DNA of 37,500 bases. Source: Deinococcus indicus. GTDB lineage: Bacteria; Deinococcota; Deinococci; Deinococcales; Deinococcaceae. The stretch is taken from contig NZ_NHMK01000026.1 of NCBI RefSeq assembly GCF_002198095.1, forward strand, positions 1-37,500, in the 5' to 3' direction. Below the pieces are notes generated by a model. That model saw nothing but the letters and a program-made list of their open reading frames with translations. It searched no databases and was not told the origin of the DNA. Positions 11,496-19,137 of the stretch are shown here, in pieces; the stretch's first letter is position 1; every line of letters starts with the position of its first letter. The position numbers and the translations under genes are program-made.

Positions 11496-12590
11496 TCAGG
11501 TTTCGTAGGTGCGGGCCACGCTGGTCAGGACGCTGCGGTACTCGCCGGGCGTGATCAGGCCCATGGCCATGGCGTGGCTGGCGGCGTTCAGGCTGTCGGC
11601 GGCCAGGACGAGGTCCACGCCGGTCTTGCGGACTTCCTCGCGGAGTTTCAGGACGCCGCTGTCACGGGCGCCCTCGGTCACGTCGCGGATGTACACGGCC
11701 AGCACCCGGCCGGGGTGGCGGCGCACGATCTCGGCGTAGATTTCCGGGTCCTTCTCGCCGCTGTCGCCGACCAGCACGAATTTCAGGTCCGGGAAGCGCG
11801 TGAAGATCCGTTCGATCACGCCGTGCTTGTACCCACCGTGCCCGCCGAGCAGGTCCACGCCCCAGTTGCGCAGGAACATCGGCCCCAGCGGAATGCGGCG
11901 GTAATCCAGGAACTGCCACAGCAGGTCGAAGAAATTCCAGGGGCTGCTGGACACGTAGAAGATCGGGTTGCGGGCCTCGCCGTCGCGGGTCAGGGCGCGG
12001 TACAGGGCGCCCACGCCGGGGAACGGCAACCTTGTGCGGGCGTTGCCGGTCAGGACGGTGGCGAGCATGCGCGGCAGGCTGGTCACGTCGGACTGGATGA
12101 CGGTGTCGTCCAGGTCGCTGATCACGCCGAAGCGGGCGTCCGCGACGACCTGCACGCGGGCGGTGGCGGTCACGTCGCGGCCCTCGAGGGCCAGGGTCGC
12201 CTGGTGCCAGCCGCCGCTCAGCACCTGCTGCGGCGTGAAGGTCAGCGTGAAGTACCCGTCGGCGTCGCTGACGGCGCTGACCTCCTGGCCGTCCAGGGTG
12301 CCGGTGACGCGCACGCCGCCCACCTCGCGCGACAGCAGGCGGCGCAGGATGTTCTGCGCGTTGCGCAGGCGGCGGTCCCCCTTGCGGGCGGGCTGCATGG
12401 TGCGGGGCAGCAGCACGCGCCCCGTCAGTTCCACCTGGGCGGGCGTGCCCCACCCGACGTAGGGTTGCAGCAGCAGCCGGCCACGGGCGCGGCGGGGCTG
12501 CACGAACGCCGAGAAGGCCTGATCGGCGGCCAGGAGCGCCCTCTCCAGCGTGGGCTGCACGGTCTTGAACGCAGTCGTTACTGGATTCAC
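11496..12590 (-). CDS. App1-family (DUF2183) phosphatidate phosphatase-like protein
   Basis: Predicted HAD-like phosphatase, 364 residues. Residues about 50-150 form a beta-rich domain with a carboxypeptidase-regulatory-like look ([26 protein letters not shown]). The C-terminal half is the App1 catalytic domain with the DxDxT motif in SDLDDTV (D159, D161, T163), then [13 protein letters not shown], and [15 protein letters not shown]. Yeast App1 dephosphorylates phosphatidate; bacterial substrates are largely uncharacterised. The GTG at 12590 is chosen because a TACACT -10 box ends 6 nt upstream; the 42 upstream codons read as Arg-rich non-protein. It stands alone on its strand between two terminators. 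Confidence 0.85.
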   Translation of the reverse strand: MNPVTTAFKTVQPTLERALLAADQAFSAFVQPRRARGRLLLQPYVGWGTPAQVELTGRVLLPRTMQPARKGDRRLRNAQNILRRLLSREVGGVRVTGTLDGQEVSAVSDADGYFTLTFTPQQVLSGGWHQATLALEGRDVTATARVQVVADARFGVISDLDDTVIQSDVTSLPRMLATVLTGNARTRLPFPGVGALYRALTRDGEARNPIFYVSSSPWNFFDLLWQFLDYRRIPLGPMFLRNWGVDLLGGHGGYKHGVIERIFTRFPDLKFVLVGDSGEKDPEIYAEIVRRHPGRVLAVYIRDVTEGARDSGVLKLREEVRKTGVDLVLAADSLNAASHAMAMGLITPGEYRSVLTSVARTYET

Positions 12591-12596
12591 CCGCCC

Positions 12597-12602
12597 AGTG
12601 TA
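12597..12602 (-). promoter_or_regulatory. -10 box of leaderless App1-like gene
   Basis: Minus-strand TACACT ends 6 nt before the GTG at 12590, fixing that GTG as the start. Confidence 0.55.
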
Positions 12603-12714
12603 GCGGGCGCGGCGTTCCCTGCGGCGGCCCGGCCGGCTCCTGTCGGCAGAGCATGAGAGGCGACCGGCAGGCCGGGCCGTCTGCCGCGCCGCGTGCTGGA
12701 CGCCGGAAACGACC

Positions 12715-12744
12715 ACTCCCGCCCGGCATCCGTCGGGCGGGAGT
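12715..12744. terminator. Terminator downstream of the first SDR gene
   Basis: Perfect 11-bp inverted repeat (ACTCCCGCCCG at 12715-12725, complement at 12734-12744), 8-nt loop, 30 nt past the stop of the minus-strand SDR gene. Confidence 0.75.
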
Positions 12745-12773
12745 ATGAAGAAACGAGAGGCGGAACGTGACGG

Positions 12774-13691
12774 TCAGAACAGGACCATGCCTCCGGTCGC
12801 GCCGAGCGTGCTGCCGCTCGTGTAGCTGCTCTCCTGCGACGCCAGGAACACGTACATGGCGGCCAGCTCGGCCGGCTGACCGGGGCGGCCCAGCGGGGTG
12901 TCCTTGCCGAACTCCATGACCTTCTCCTGCGTCTGCCCGCCACTGGGTTGCAGGGGCGTCCAGAACGGGCCGGGCGCCACGGCGTTCACGCGGATGCCCT
13001 TCTCGCCCAGCTGCTGCGCGAGCGCCTGCGTGAACGCCACGATGGCCGCCTTGGTGCTCGCGTAGTCCAGCAGGTTCGGGCTGGGCCGGTACGCCTGGAT
13101 GCTGGTCGTGTTGATGATGCTCGCCCCGGCCCCCAGGTGCTTGAGGGCCTCCTGGGTGATCCAGAACATGGCGTACACGTTCGTGCGGAACGTCAGGTCC
13201 AGCTGCTCGGTCGTGATGTCCGCCAGGGACGGCTGCGTGACCTGCTTCCCGGCGTTGTTCACCAGGATGTCCAGCCCGCCCAGTTCCTGCACGGCCCGCG
13301 TGACGAGTTCACGGCTGAACGCCTCGTCGGTGATGTCGCCCGGCAACGCCACGGCCCGGCGGCCCGCCGCCTCGATCAGCGCCACGACCTCCCGCGCGTC
13401 CTGCTCCTCTTCCGGCAGGTAGTTCAGGGCGACGTCCGCGCCCTCGCGGGCAAAGGCGATCGCCACGGCCCGCCCGATCCCGGAATCCGCGCCCGTGATC
13501 AGCGCCCGGCGGCCCTTCAGGCGGCCCAGGCCCACGTAACTGTCCTCACCGTGATCGGGCAGCGGCTGCATGGAAGCGGCCAGTCCCGGCGCCTCCTGCG
13601 GCTGACGCGGGAACGGCGGGGCCGGGTACTGCGCGCGGGGGTCCTGCTTCTCGAACTGCGGCTGGCTCTGACGGGCATCCTGTTCGCTCAT
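12774..13691 (-). CDS. SDR-family oxidoreductase, general-stress (YhdG/YghA) type
   Basis: NAD(P)-dependent short-chain dehydrogenase, 305 residues. An extended Pro/Gln-rich N-terminal tail of about 55 residues, typical of the YghA/GSP39 subgroup, precedes the Rossmann fold. Motifs: TGADSGIG (66-73), NNAG (145-148), catalytic S197, Y210 and K214 (YASTK). It ends in a GG-MVLF tail typical of this subgroup. The substrate is unknown. The start at 13691 has a G-rich stretch upstream but no clear AGGAGG. A perfect 11-bp palindrome GTGAAGTTCAC (13736-13746) about 45 nt upstream could be an operator. The next minus-strand gene is also an SDR, of a different subgroup. Confidence 0.9.
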   Translation of the reverse strand: MSEQDARQSQPQFEKQDPRAQYPAPPFPRQPQEAPGLAASMQPLPDHGEDSYVGLGRLKGRRALITGADSGIGRAVAIAFAREGADVALNYLPEEEQDAREVVALIEAAGRRAVALPGDITDEAFSRELVTRAVQELGGLDILVNNAGKQVTQPSLADITTEQLDLTFRTNVYAMFWITQEALKHLGAGASIINTTSIQAYRPSPNLLDYASTKAAIVAFTQALAQQLGEKGIRVNAVAPGPFWTPLQPSGGQTQEKVMEFGKDTPLGRPGQPAELAAMYVFLASQESSYTSGSTLGATGGMVLF

Positions 13692-13735
13692 GCCCCCAGG
13701 CTGCCCCGCCCACCTGCCCGCCGCATGATCGCCCC

Positions 13736-13746
13736 GTGAAGTTCAC
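13736..13746. promoter_or_regulatory. Palindrome upstream of the stress-type SDR
   Basis: GTGAA-G-TTCAC is perfectly palindromic and lies 45 nt upstream of the SDR start. It may be an operator, but there is no regulator gene nearby and one 11-bp palindrome could be chance. Confidence 0.25.
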
Positions 13747-13858
13747 TTGACCCGGCGTGAGGGGGGCCTTCATGGCGGATGGCAGATGGCGGGAGGCGGA
13801 TGGCCGATGGTGGAGCTGGGGTGTGGCGCCGTGAGTCCGCCCTGCAACCCGCCTCCTC

Positions 13859-14644
13859 CTACTGGCCGGTGTGGTCGTAGCGGCGCAGGATCAGTTTGCG
13901 GACCACCCGGTCCCCGAGGGCCGGGAAGCGGCGGTCGAGCCACGCGAACAGGTGGTACGCGCGCGGCACGACGACCTCACGGCGGGGGCGCAGCAGGACG
14001 GAGGCGACGGCCCGCGCCACGACCTCGGGGCCGGGCATCGGAAGGCGGGCGCTGGCGGTCATCTCGCTCTTCACGAAGCCCGGCGAGACGAGGCTGACGT
14101 GAACGCCGCTGCCGAGCAGTTCGCGGCGCAGCCCGTGACTGAACCCCCGGACGCCGTACTTGCTGGCCGAGTACATGCCGTTCGTGGCAGCCTGCCCGGC
14201 CACGGAGCCGATGTTCACGACGTGCCCGCTGCCGCGCGCCTGCATGGCGGGCAGGACCAGCCGGGTCAGTTCGATGGGCGCGTCGAGGTTCACGCGCAGG
14301 ACCCGCAGCGGGTCCGGGTCGTCCCACCACCAGCCGCGTTCGATGGTGACGCCCGCGTTGTTGATCAGCACGTCGATCCGCCCGAAGTGGGCCTGCGCGG
14401 CGGCGATCAGCGCGCGGCGCGACTCGGGGCTGGTCACGTCGGTCGGCACGGCGATCACGCGGTGCCCGGACGGGTCGAGGCGGCGGGCCAGGGTGTGCAG
14501 GTCGTCCGCGCGCCGCGCCGCGAGCACCAGGGCGTACCCCAGCGCGGCGAGTTCCGTGGCGGTCGCCAGACCGATCCCGCTGGACGCGCCGGTCAGGACC
14601 ACGACCGGGCGGGCGGGGGTCCACGGGGGGGTGGGGGCCGTCAT
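13859..14644 (-). CDS. SDR-family oxidoreductase, classical type
   Basis: Short-chain dehydrogenase of 261 residues. Cofactor motif TGASSGIG (18-25); the Arg pair after LAAR (residues 43-45) favours NADP(H). NNAG (95-98), active site S147, Y158 and K162 (YSASK). The C-terminal region ([30 protein letters not shown]) is amphipathic and basic, like SDRs that touch membrane lipids; the substrate is not predictable. It diverges from the subtilase gene across about 90 bp. It is followed by a 167-bp gap to the other SDR, containing only GGCGGATGGC-type simple repeats and a promoter region. Confidence 0.88.
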   Translation of the reverse strand: MTAPTPPWTPARPVVVLTGASSGIGLATATELAALGYALVLAARRADDLHTLARRLDPSGHRVIAVPTDVTSPESRRALIAAAQAHFGRIDVLINNAGVTIERGWWWDDPDPLRVLRVNLDAPIELTRLVLPAMQARGSGHVVNIGSVAGQAATNGMYSASKYGVRGFSHGLRRELLGSGVHVSLVSPGFVKSEMTASARLPMPGPEVVARAVASVLLRPRREVVVPRAYHLFAWLDRRFPALGDRVVRKLILRRYDHTGQ

Positions 14645-14735
14645 GACGCTGCCTGGAGGCTGGGTTGTGACATACGTGATGGTATCCCTAGCGGGCGCTC
14701 AGCTGCGCGTCAGGCACGCGGCCGACACTGGGCGG

Positions 14736-15995
14736 ATGCGCGCCGTTCCGTCCGCCCTGACCCGCCTGGGTCTCACGCTGCTGCTGGGCAGCCTGCCCGC
14801 CTCGGGCCTGACCGTCCCGGCGCTGCCGCCAGATACACAGCCCACCCCGCAACTGGGCACACTGCCGGAACTCCTGCCGGTCGGCACGCCCGCGCCCAGG
14901 CCCGCGCCCCCGCTGATCACCAGTCCGGCCCCCACCAGCCCAGCCACAGCCAGTCCGACCACCCCCAGTCCGGCCACGGCCAGTCCGTCAGGCCGGGTGC
15001 CCGCCGACCCGCTGTTCGCGCGGCAGTGGACCCTGCCGGTCGTGCGCGCCCCGCAGGCCTGGGCGCTGCCCGGCGTGCTGGCAGCTGCCCCGGCGCGGCC
15101 CGTGACGGTCGCGGTGCTGGACACGGGCTTCGTAAATAGCCCGGAACTCGCGGGCCGCGCCGTGAACGGCTTCGACTTCGTGAGCGATCCCGCCCGCGCC
15201 GGCGACGGGGACGGCCGGGACGCCGACGGCAGCGGCGTCGGCCCGTACGCGTACCACGGCGAGGTCGTGGCGAACATCATCGGCGCGGCGCACGACGGGC
15301 GCGGCATGGCGGGCCTGAACCCCCGCGTGCGCGTCGTGCAGGTGCGCGTGGCCGGCACGGACGGACAGATCAGCGTGCCGGACCTCGTGGACGGCCTGAA
15401 ATGGGCGGCGGGCCTGCCCGTGCCGGGCGTACCGGCCAATCCGAACCCGGCGCGGCTGCTGAACCTCAGCCTGTTCGCGGATTTCATTCCGCTGACCGGC
15501 TGCGACCCGCGCGTGCAGGCCGCCGTGGACGCCGTGACGGCGCGCGGCGCGCTGGTGATCGCCGGGGCCGCCAACGACGGCGCGGACGCGGGCGGGTACT
15601 CGCCCGCCGGGTGCCGCAACGTCCTGACCGTCACCAGCATCGACGGGCAGGGCCAGCGGCCCGAGTACGCCAACTGGGGCCGCAGCGTGGCCCTCGCCGC
15701 GCCCGGCGGGGAACCGGGGGCGGGCGTGCCGGTCAGCAGCGTCAGCGGCGCGGGCGGCCTGCGCGACCCGCACGGCACCAGTCTCGCCGCGCCGCACGTG
15801 ACGGGTGTCGCCAGCCTGCTGCTGAACGTGCGCCCCAACCTGACACCCGCCTCGCTGCGCCGCCTGCTGACAGCCAGCGCCACACCCTTCCCCAGCAGCC
15901 GCTGCGACCCGCAACCCGCCCACAGCTGCGGCGCCGGCACCCTGAACGCCGAGGCCGCCCTGAAAGCGGCGCTGTCCAGCAGCCTGGGCAAGTAA
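14736..15995 (+). CDS. S8 family serine peptidase (subtilase), secreted
   Basis: Extracellular protease of 419 residues. Signal peptide (residues 1-24), then a Pro/Ala/Thr/Ser linker (about 27-90) built of short SPA/ATASP repeats, then the S8 catalytic domain. Triad: D129 (VAVLDTGF), H174 ([12 protein letters not shown]) and S349 ([17 protein letters not shown]); the oxyanion Asn is in AGAAND (N280). The His motif reads HGEVVA rather than the usual HGTHVA, but the catalytic His is kept. Paired Cys near residues 256/293 and at the C-terminus ([10 protein letters not shown]) may form disulfides. No inhibitor I9 prodomain is recognisable. The ATG at 14736 gives the signal peptide; the open frame upstream lacks protein-like sequence. 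Confidence 0.9.
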   Translation: MRAVPSALTRLGLTLLLGSLPASGLTVPALPPDTQPTPQLGTLPELLPVGTPAPRPAPPLITSPAPTSPATASPTTPSPATASPSGRVPADPLFARQWTLPVVRAPQAWALPGVLAAAPARPVTVAVLDTGFVNSPELAGRAVNGFDFVSDPARAGDGDGRDADGSGVGPYAYHGEVVANIIGAAHDGRGMAGLNPRVRVVQVRVAGTDGQISVPDLVDGLKWAAGLPVPGVPANPNPARLLNLSLFADFIPLTGCDPRVQAAVDAVTARGALVIAGAANDGADAGGYSPAGCRNVLTVTSIDGQGQRPEYANWGRSVALAAPGGEPGAGVPVSSVSGAGGLRDPHGTSLAAPHVTGVASLLLNVRPNLTPASLRRLLTASATPFPSSRCDPQPAHSCGAGTLNAEAALKAALSSSLGK

Positions 15996-16037
15996 CCGTC
16001 CGGGAGCGGCGGGACGCGCGGCCCCCACCCCACCCGC

Positions 16038-16043
16038 TACCCT
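16038..16043 (+). promoter_or_regulatory. -10 box ahead of the 5-codon mini-ORF
   Basis: TACCCT ends 6 nt before the ATG at 16050. The same geometry is seen at the leaderless starts elsewhere in the window, so transcripts should begin with the mini-ORF. Confidence 0.5.
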
Positions 16044-16049
16044 GAAGGC

Positions 16050-16067
16050 ATGAGGTTCAAACAGTGA
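16050..16067 (+). CDS. Leaderless 5-codon upstream ORF (MRFKQ)
   Basis: ATG at 16050 followed by four codons and TGA (16065-16067). The stop overlaps the GTG start (16064-16066) of the membrane protein as GTGA. A ribosome that loads on the leaderless ATG would terminate on the next start and could re-initiate. This is inference from geometry; whether the peptide is made is unknown. Confidence 0.35.
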   Translation: MRFKQ

Positions 16068-16234
16068 ACGCGCCCGCATGGCGCATCTGGCTGGTCGTGG
16101 CGCTGGTGTGCGGCTGGGGCATCCTGACCATTGTGTTCGCCTCCCGGCAGGAATGGCTGATGACTGCCCTGTGCGCCGCCCTGATGATCAACAACGGCGT
16201 CACCCTCTGGCGCCTGACCCGGCAGGGCAAGTAA
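16064..16234 (+). CDS. Small two-helix membrane protein
   Basis: 56 residues starting at GTG: MNAPAWRIWLVVALVCGW and onward. Two hydrophobic segments are visible, about residues 7-26 and 32-46, joined by a short SRQEW loop, with a basic C-terminus (WRLTRQGK), suggesting a hairpin in the membrane with both ends cytoplasmic. No family recognised. Support: codon use like its neighbours, a start coupled to the upstream mini-ORF by GTGA, and the -10 box at 16038. It is too short for most gene-finder cut-offs. Confidence 0.65.
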   Translation: MNAPAWRIWLVVALVCGWGILTIVFASRQEWLMTALCAALMINNGVTLWRLTRQGK

Positions 16235-16252
16235 CGCGACCGGGACCGGACC

Positions 16253-16413
16253 TCATACGGACTCTGATCGAGGGGGCCGCAAAGCCCGTTCAATCAGAGC
16301 GAAACGCCTCGTAGCGCTGCCTCGCAGAGCAGGAGAAAAATACCCCTCCGAGCGTGGGGCCGCCAATCCGGAAGTTCACCGGATTGCCGGCGAAACAAAC
16401 GGAACCCGTATTA
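16253..16413 (+). mobile_element. Complete TNA-type miniature element (copy D)
   Basis: Element body 16256-16410, with ends TACGGACTCTG and CGGAACCCGTA. Flanks are TCA (16253-16255) and TTA (16411-16413), a TNA duplication with one mismatch. TTA is the complement of the TAA stop of the minus-strand photolyase N-domain gene, so the element sits exactly at that stop. Its left end forms a long hairpin, CTCTGATTGAAC pairing across a GCAA loop. Confidence 0.8.
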
Positions 16414-16911
16414 GCGGCGTTCCTGGCGGTGGCCGCGCCGGGGGAAGTCCGGGGCGGGTTCGCCATGCAGGACCTCGCGTTCCACCTTCTTCCAGAAGCC
16501 GAAGAAGCGCCGCAGGGGGCCGTCGAAACTGGTCAGGCGTTCCGGTTCGTGAATAATGATCCGCAGGTCCGGGCGGGCGGCGCGCAGGCCGTCCACGATG
16601 CGGGCAAAGTCCGGCGTGAAGTTCCGGGTGACGTGCAGCTCGGCGGCGTGGTGCGCCCCGGCGAAGGCGGCGAGTTCGTCCGGCACGGACCCCACGCGGA
16701 TCTCGGTCGGGCCGGCGCGGTGTGCGGCGAGGTCCCGCACGCCCTGGTACATGAACGCCAGACGCGGGAACGCGACCGGGACCGCCTGAAGGAACGGGCG
16801 GTCGAACACGAACAGCGCCGGGGCGTCCGGGCAGGCGCTCAGGGCGGGGTCCGTGACGGACAGGCTGTCGCCGTGAATCCACACGACCCGGCGGACCTGG
16901 GGGGCGGTCAT
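16411..16911 (-). CDS. Photolyase-type N-terminal alpha/beta (antenna) domain as a separate protein
   Basis: 166 residues resembling only the N-terminal DNA-photolyase domain (PF00875 type): it opens VRRVVWIHGDSLSVTDPALSA, continues LFVFDRPFL, then LAFMYQGVRDLAA, and ends with FDGPLRRFFGFWKKVEREVL. It lacks the FAD domain, which is the separate gene immediately upstream. The ATG at 16911 overlaps that gene's TGA by 4 nt (ATGA), so the two are translationally coupled and probably form one two-subunit enzyme or a photoreceptor. The gene order (FAD domain first) is the reverse of the domain order in ordinary photolyases. Its TAA stop shares bases with a mobile-element end, so the original C-terminus may have been slightly changed. 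The domain assignment is by motif, without alignment. Confidence 0.72.
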   Translation of the reverse strand: MTAPQVRRVVWIHGDSLSVTDPALSACPDAPALFVFDRPFLQAVPVAFPRLAFMYQGVRDLAAHRAGPTEIRVGSVPDELAAFAGAHHAAELHVTRNFTPDFARIVDGLRAARPDLRIIIHEPERLTSFDGPLRRFFGFWKKVEREVLHGEPAPDFPRRGHRQERR

Positions 16912-17690
16912 GGCTGCGTCCCGAACAGCTGCGTTTCGAGTTCCCCGTAAGAAGCGCGGAACGGACACTCGGCCCGGCACGTACGGCACCAGCGGCCGCC
17001 GCTGTACCGATCGATGTTCTCCTGGTTCATGAAGTACGGCTTGTTGCTGAAGGTGCTCGCCACCCACTGCCACGACAGGGCGTTGTTGGCAATGTCCCCA
17101 TCGAGCAGGTGCTCGCGGAACAGGGCGTACCCGGCCCGCCAGTCCACGCCGCGCCAGTGAACCAGATACGCCGCGAACCACAGCCGCTCGTGGTTGTGCA
17201 TCCACCCGTCCCGGACGAGGTGCGTGACCCAGGCGTCCGCGCAGGGCAGCCCGGTGCGGGCCTCGCGCACGTCGTCCGGCAGGGTGCCTACCCAGCGGGC
17301 CGGGTACTTGGGGTCCTCCAGATTTCCCAGGACCCGCGCACCCTCCTGACGCAGCACCAGCCGGTAGAATTCCGCCCAGGTCAACTGCCGCAGGAACTCA
17401 TCCCGCTCGCGGCCCCGCATGACGGCGCGGGCGTGCGCGGCCACCTCACGCAGGCCCAGCATGCCGTGACGCAGGTACATGCTCAGGCGCGACACGTTCC
17501 CACCCAGGAAATTCCGGCCCGCGTACCCCTGCCCCGTCCAGGCCTGCAGGGCCGCCAGTCCCGCCGTGCGGCCCCCCGCGCGGGCCGGAAGGCGCGGTTC
17601 GCCCGTGTACAGGCCGGCCAGGGCCTCGCCCAGCACGCGGGGCAGCCGGTCGTCCGGCAGGTCGGGCGGCAGGCGGACGGGGTCGCTCAT
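16908..17690 (-). CDS. FAD-binding (C-terminal) domain of a DNA photolyase/cryptochrome, stand-alone
   Basis: 260 residues covering the FAD domain only. Recognisable photolyase segments: GRNFLGGNVSRLSMYLRHG (residues 58-76, matching the canonical SrLSPyL.fG), ELxWREFY-like QLTWAEFYR (102-110), GWMHNHERLWFAAYL (162-176) and LLDGDIANNALSWQWVAST (195-213), which carries the FAD-contacting Asn region. It ends with three cysteines in WCRTCRAECPF (C235, C238, C242), which might bind metal or an Fe-S centre; that is inference. Expected role: light-driven repair of pyrimidine dimers, or light sensing. The start at 17690 follows a weak CATCCT -10 by 6 nt. It diverges from padR. Confidence 0.85.
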   Translation of the reverse strand: MSDPVRLPPDLPDDRLPRVLGEALAGLYTGEPRLPARAGGRTAGLAALQAWTGQGYAGRNFLGGNVSRLSMYLRHGMLGLREVAAHARAVMRGRERDEFLRQLTWAEFYRLVLRQEGARVLGNLEDPKYPARWVGTLPDDVREARTGLPCADAWVTHLVRDGWMHNHERLWFAAYLVHWRGVDWRAGYALFREHLLDGDIANNALSWQWVASTFSNKPYFMNQENIDRYSGGRWCRTCRAECPFRASYGELETQLFGTQP

Positions 17691-17774
17691 GCGGTCAGGA
17701 TGCCCGGCCCTACCCGGCCACACCGTACGCAGCGGCACAGCCGAGGAAGGGGGACGGAGTCCACCATTCTCACA

Positions 17775-17799
17775 TACTGATATCAGATGCTGATATTCA
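17775..17799. promoter_or_regulatory. Promoter and operator region at the padR start
   Basis: TACTGA (17775-17780) ends 6 nt before the ATG at 17787. The perfect palindrome CTGATATCAG (17777-17786) is followed by a direct repeat of CTGATAT at 17790-17796. These AT-rich repeats stand out in a G+C-rich region and suggest PadR autoregulation, possibly also of the divergent photolyase pair. Confidence 0.45.
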
Positions 17800-18116
17800 T
17801 GGATAGGAATCTGTTCAAGGGCAACCTGGACCTGATCCTCCTGAGCGTCCTGGAAAGCGAGGGCGGCTACGGGCAGGACATCGCCAAACGCGTCAGTGCC
17901 GTCACGGAGGGCCACATCACCCTGAACGCCGGCAGCCTGTACCCGGCCCTGCACCGGCTGGAGAAGGCCGGGTTCCTGAGCGCCGCCGAGACGACCCCCG
18001 CGCGTGGCGGCCCCCCGGTCCGCACGTACACCCTGACCGACGCGGGCCACGCCGAACTGCGCCGCCGCCGCGACTCGTACCGTTCCTTCGACGCGGCCCT
18101 GCGGAGCCTGTGGTGA
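17787..18116 (+). CDS. PadR-family transcriptional regulator
   Basis: Winged-helix repressor, 109 residues, the short PadR form. Core: LFKGNLDLILLSVLESEGGYGQDIAKRV, then the recognition-helix segment LNAGSLYPALHRLEKAGFLS, then the wing (PPVRTYTLTDAG). The ATG at 17787 fits a -10 box 6 nt upstream; the ATG at 17799 (MDRNLFKGN) matches family starts better and is a real alternative. It is the first gene of a three-gene unit in which each stop overlaps the next start as GTGA. PadR genes are often paired with genes for small HAAS-type membrane proteins, as here. Confidence 0.9.
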   Translation: MLIFMDRNLFKGNLDLILLSVLESEGGYGQDIAKRVSAVTEGHITLNAGSLYPALHRLEKAGFLSAAETTPARGGPPVRTYTLTDAGHAELRRRRDSYRSFDAALRSLW

Positions 18117-18448
18117 CGCCCCCCGCCGTTCAGGCGTACCTGCGCCGCGCCACGCGGCTGCTGCCACCTACCGCCGCCCGCCGGGTCCGGGCGGAACTGC
18201 ACGGGAACCTGCACCAGAGCATGCTGGACGCCCGCCTGCGCGGCCTGAACGAACCAGACGCCTGGGCGGCCGCCCTGACTGAGGCTGGCCCGGCCCTGCC
18301 CGCCGCCCTTCACCTAGCCCGCACGCACACGCTGGGCCTGGCCTTGCGCTGGCTGCTGGCCGCCGGCCTGCTCGGCGGGGCCGCGTACGCCATGCAGGGC
18401 ACCCACCCGGCCGCGATCACCCCCGCGACCACGCAGGCGCAGCCGTGA
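18113..18448 (+). CDS. PadR-associated HAAS-like protein with one membrane segment
   Basis: 111 residues. The N-terminal helical part (VQAYLRRATRLLPPTAARRVRAELHGNLHQSMLDARLRGLNEPDAWAAAL in pieces) resembles the permease-prefix/HAAS domain that travels with PadR regulators. A hydrophobic segment near the C-terminus (LGLALRWLLAAGLLGGAAYAM) is followed by a Thr/Ala/Pro-rich tail outside the membrane. Role unknown; HAAS proteins are thought to work with PadR in sensing envelope state. The GTG at 18113 overlaps the padR stop; a GTG at 18110 is also possible. Confidence 0.7.
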   Translation: MTPPAVQAYLRRATRLLPPTAARRVRAELHGNLHQSMLDARLRGLNEPDAWAAALTEAGPALPAALHLARTHTLGLALRWLLAAGLLGGAAYAMQGTHPAAITPATTQAQP

Positions 18449-19137
18449 CCCCCGCCCGCCAGAACAGCCGCCTGAACCGCCTGTGGCGCGACTGGCTGTC
18501 CCCGCTGGCGTTCGCGCTGCTGATGACGCAGTTCGGCGCGACCGCCGTGCGCGTGGACGGCGTGAGCATGCTCCCCGGCCTGCGCCACGGCGAGACGCTG
18601 CTCATCCCGAAAATCGAAGGCTGGGCGCACACCCTGGGCGCCGGCACCTACGCGCGGGGCGACACCGTGGTGTTCAAACCACCCCGCAGCGCCACGCAGG
18701 AATGGACGCGCACGTACCGGGGCGTCACGCTTCCCTGGGCGTACCGCCCGTACCTCGTCAAACGCGTGATCGGCCTGCCCGGCGACACCGTGCAGGTCCA
18801 GGCGGGCACCGTCCTCGTGAACGGCCGACCGCTGAACGAACCCCGCAACACCGCGTACTGGAGTGGGGCGTGCCTCGACACGACCAGCCCCCTGGCGAAC
18901 ACGCCGCCCGTCACCGTCCCGGCCGGAACGTACTTCGTGATGGGCGACAACCGCAGCCCCGGCGGCAGTCTCGACAGCCGCGTGTTCGGCCCGGTCGGCA
19001 CCGCCGACATCGCCGGACGCGCCTTAGCCAGCATGTGGCCCCTGACGGTGCCCGGCGTCGCCACAGCGCCCTGCGCACAGGAACACCAGGACGGCCCGCA
19101 GCAGTGGAATCCACGCCTGCTGCGCTCAGGCGGGTGA
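18445..19137 (+). CDS. lepB: Signal peptidase I
   Basis: Membrane-bound Ser/Lys protease (S26) that removes Sec signal peptides, 230 residues. One N-terminal membrane segment (about 17-36, WLSPLAFALLMTQFGATAV), then box B with S41 (VSMLPGLRHGE), catalytic K106 in YLVKRVIGLPGD, and box E GDNRSPGGSLDSRVFGPV (168-184). The start GTG overlaps the upstream stop (GTGA). Being in a PadR/HAAS operon, it is more likely a regulated, specialised signal peptidase than the only housekeeping one; that is inference. Its last 12 nt overlap the convergent PEP-mutase-like gene. Confidence 0.93.
   Translation: MTPARQNSRLNRLWRDWLSPLAFALLMTQFGATAVRVDGVSMLPGLRHGETLLIPKIEGWAHTLGAGTYARGDTVVFKPPRSATQEWTRTYRGVTLPWAYRPYLVKRVIGLPGDTVQVQAGTVLVNGRPLNEPRNTAYWSGACLDTTSPLANTPPVTVPAGTYFVMGDNRSPGGSLDSRVFGPVGTADIAGRALASMWPLTVPGVATAPCAQEHQDGPQQWNPRLLRSGG

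Noticed and set aside
14607..14638. G-rich tracts at the SDR start and at 3559-3589 in the GH16 gene as G-quadruplexes
   Set aside because: Both are inside minus-strand coding sequence and follow from Pro/Thr codon runs (CCC, ACC), so no separate function is needed.
14645..14735. TTGTGA/TATCCC in the SDR-subtilase gap as a promoter pair
   Set aside because: The spacer is 12 nt, and neither divergent start has a box at a convincing distance.
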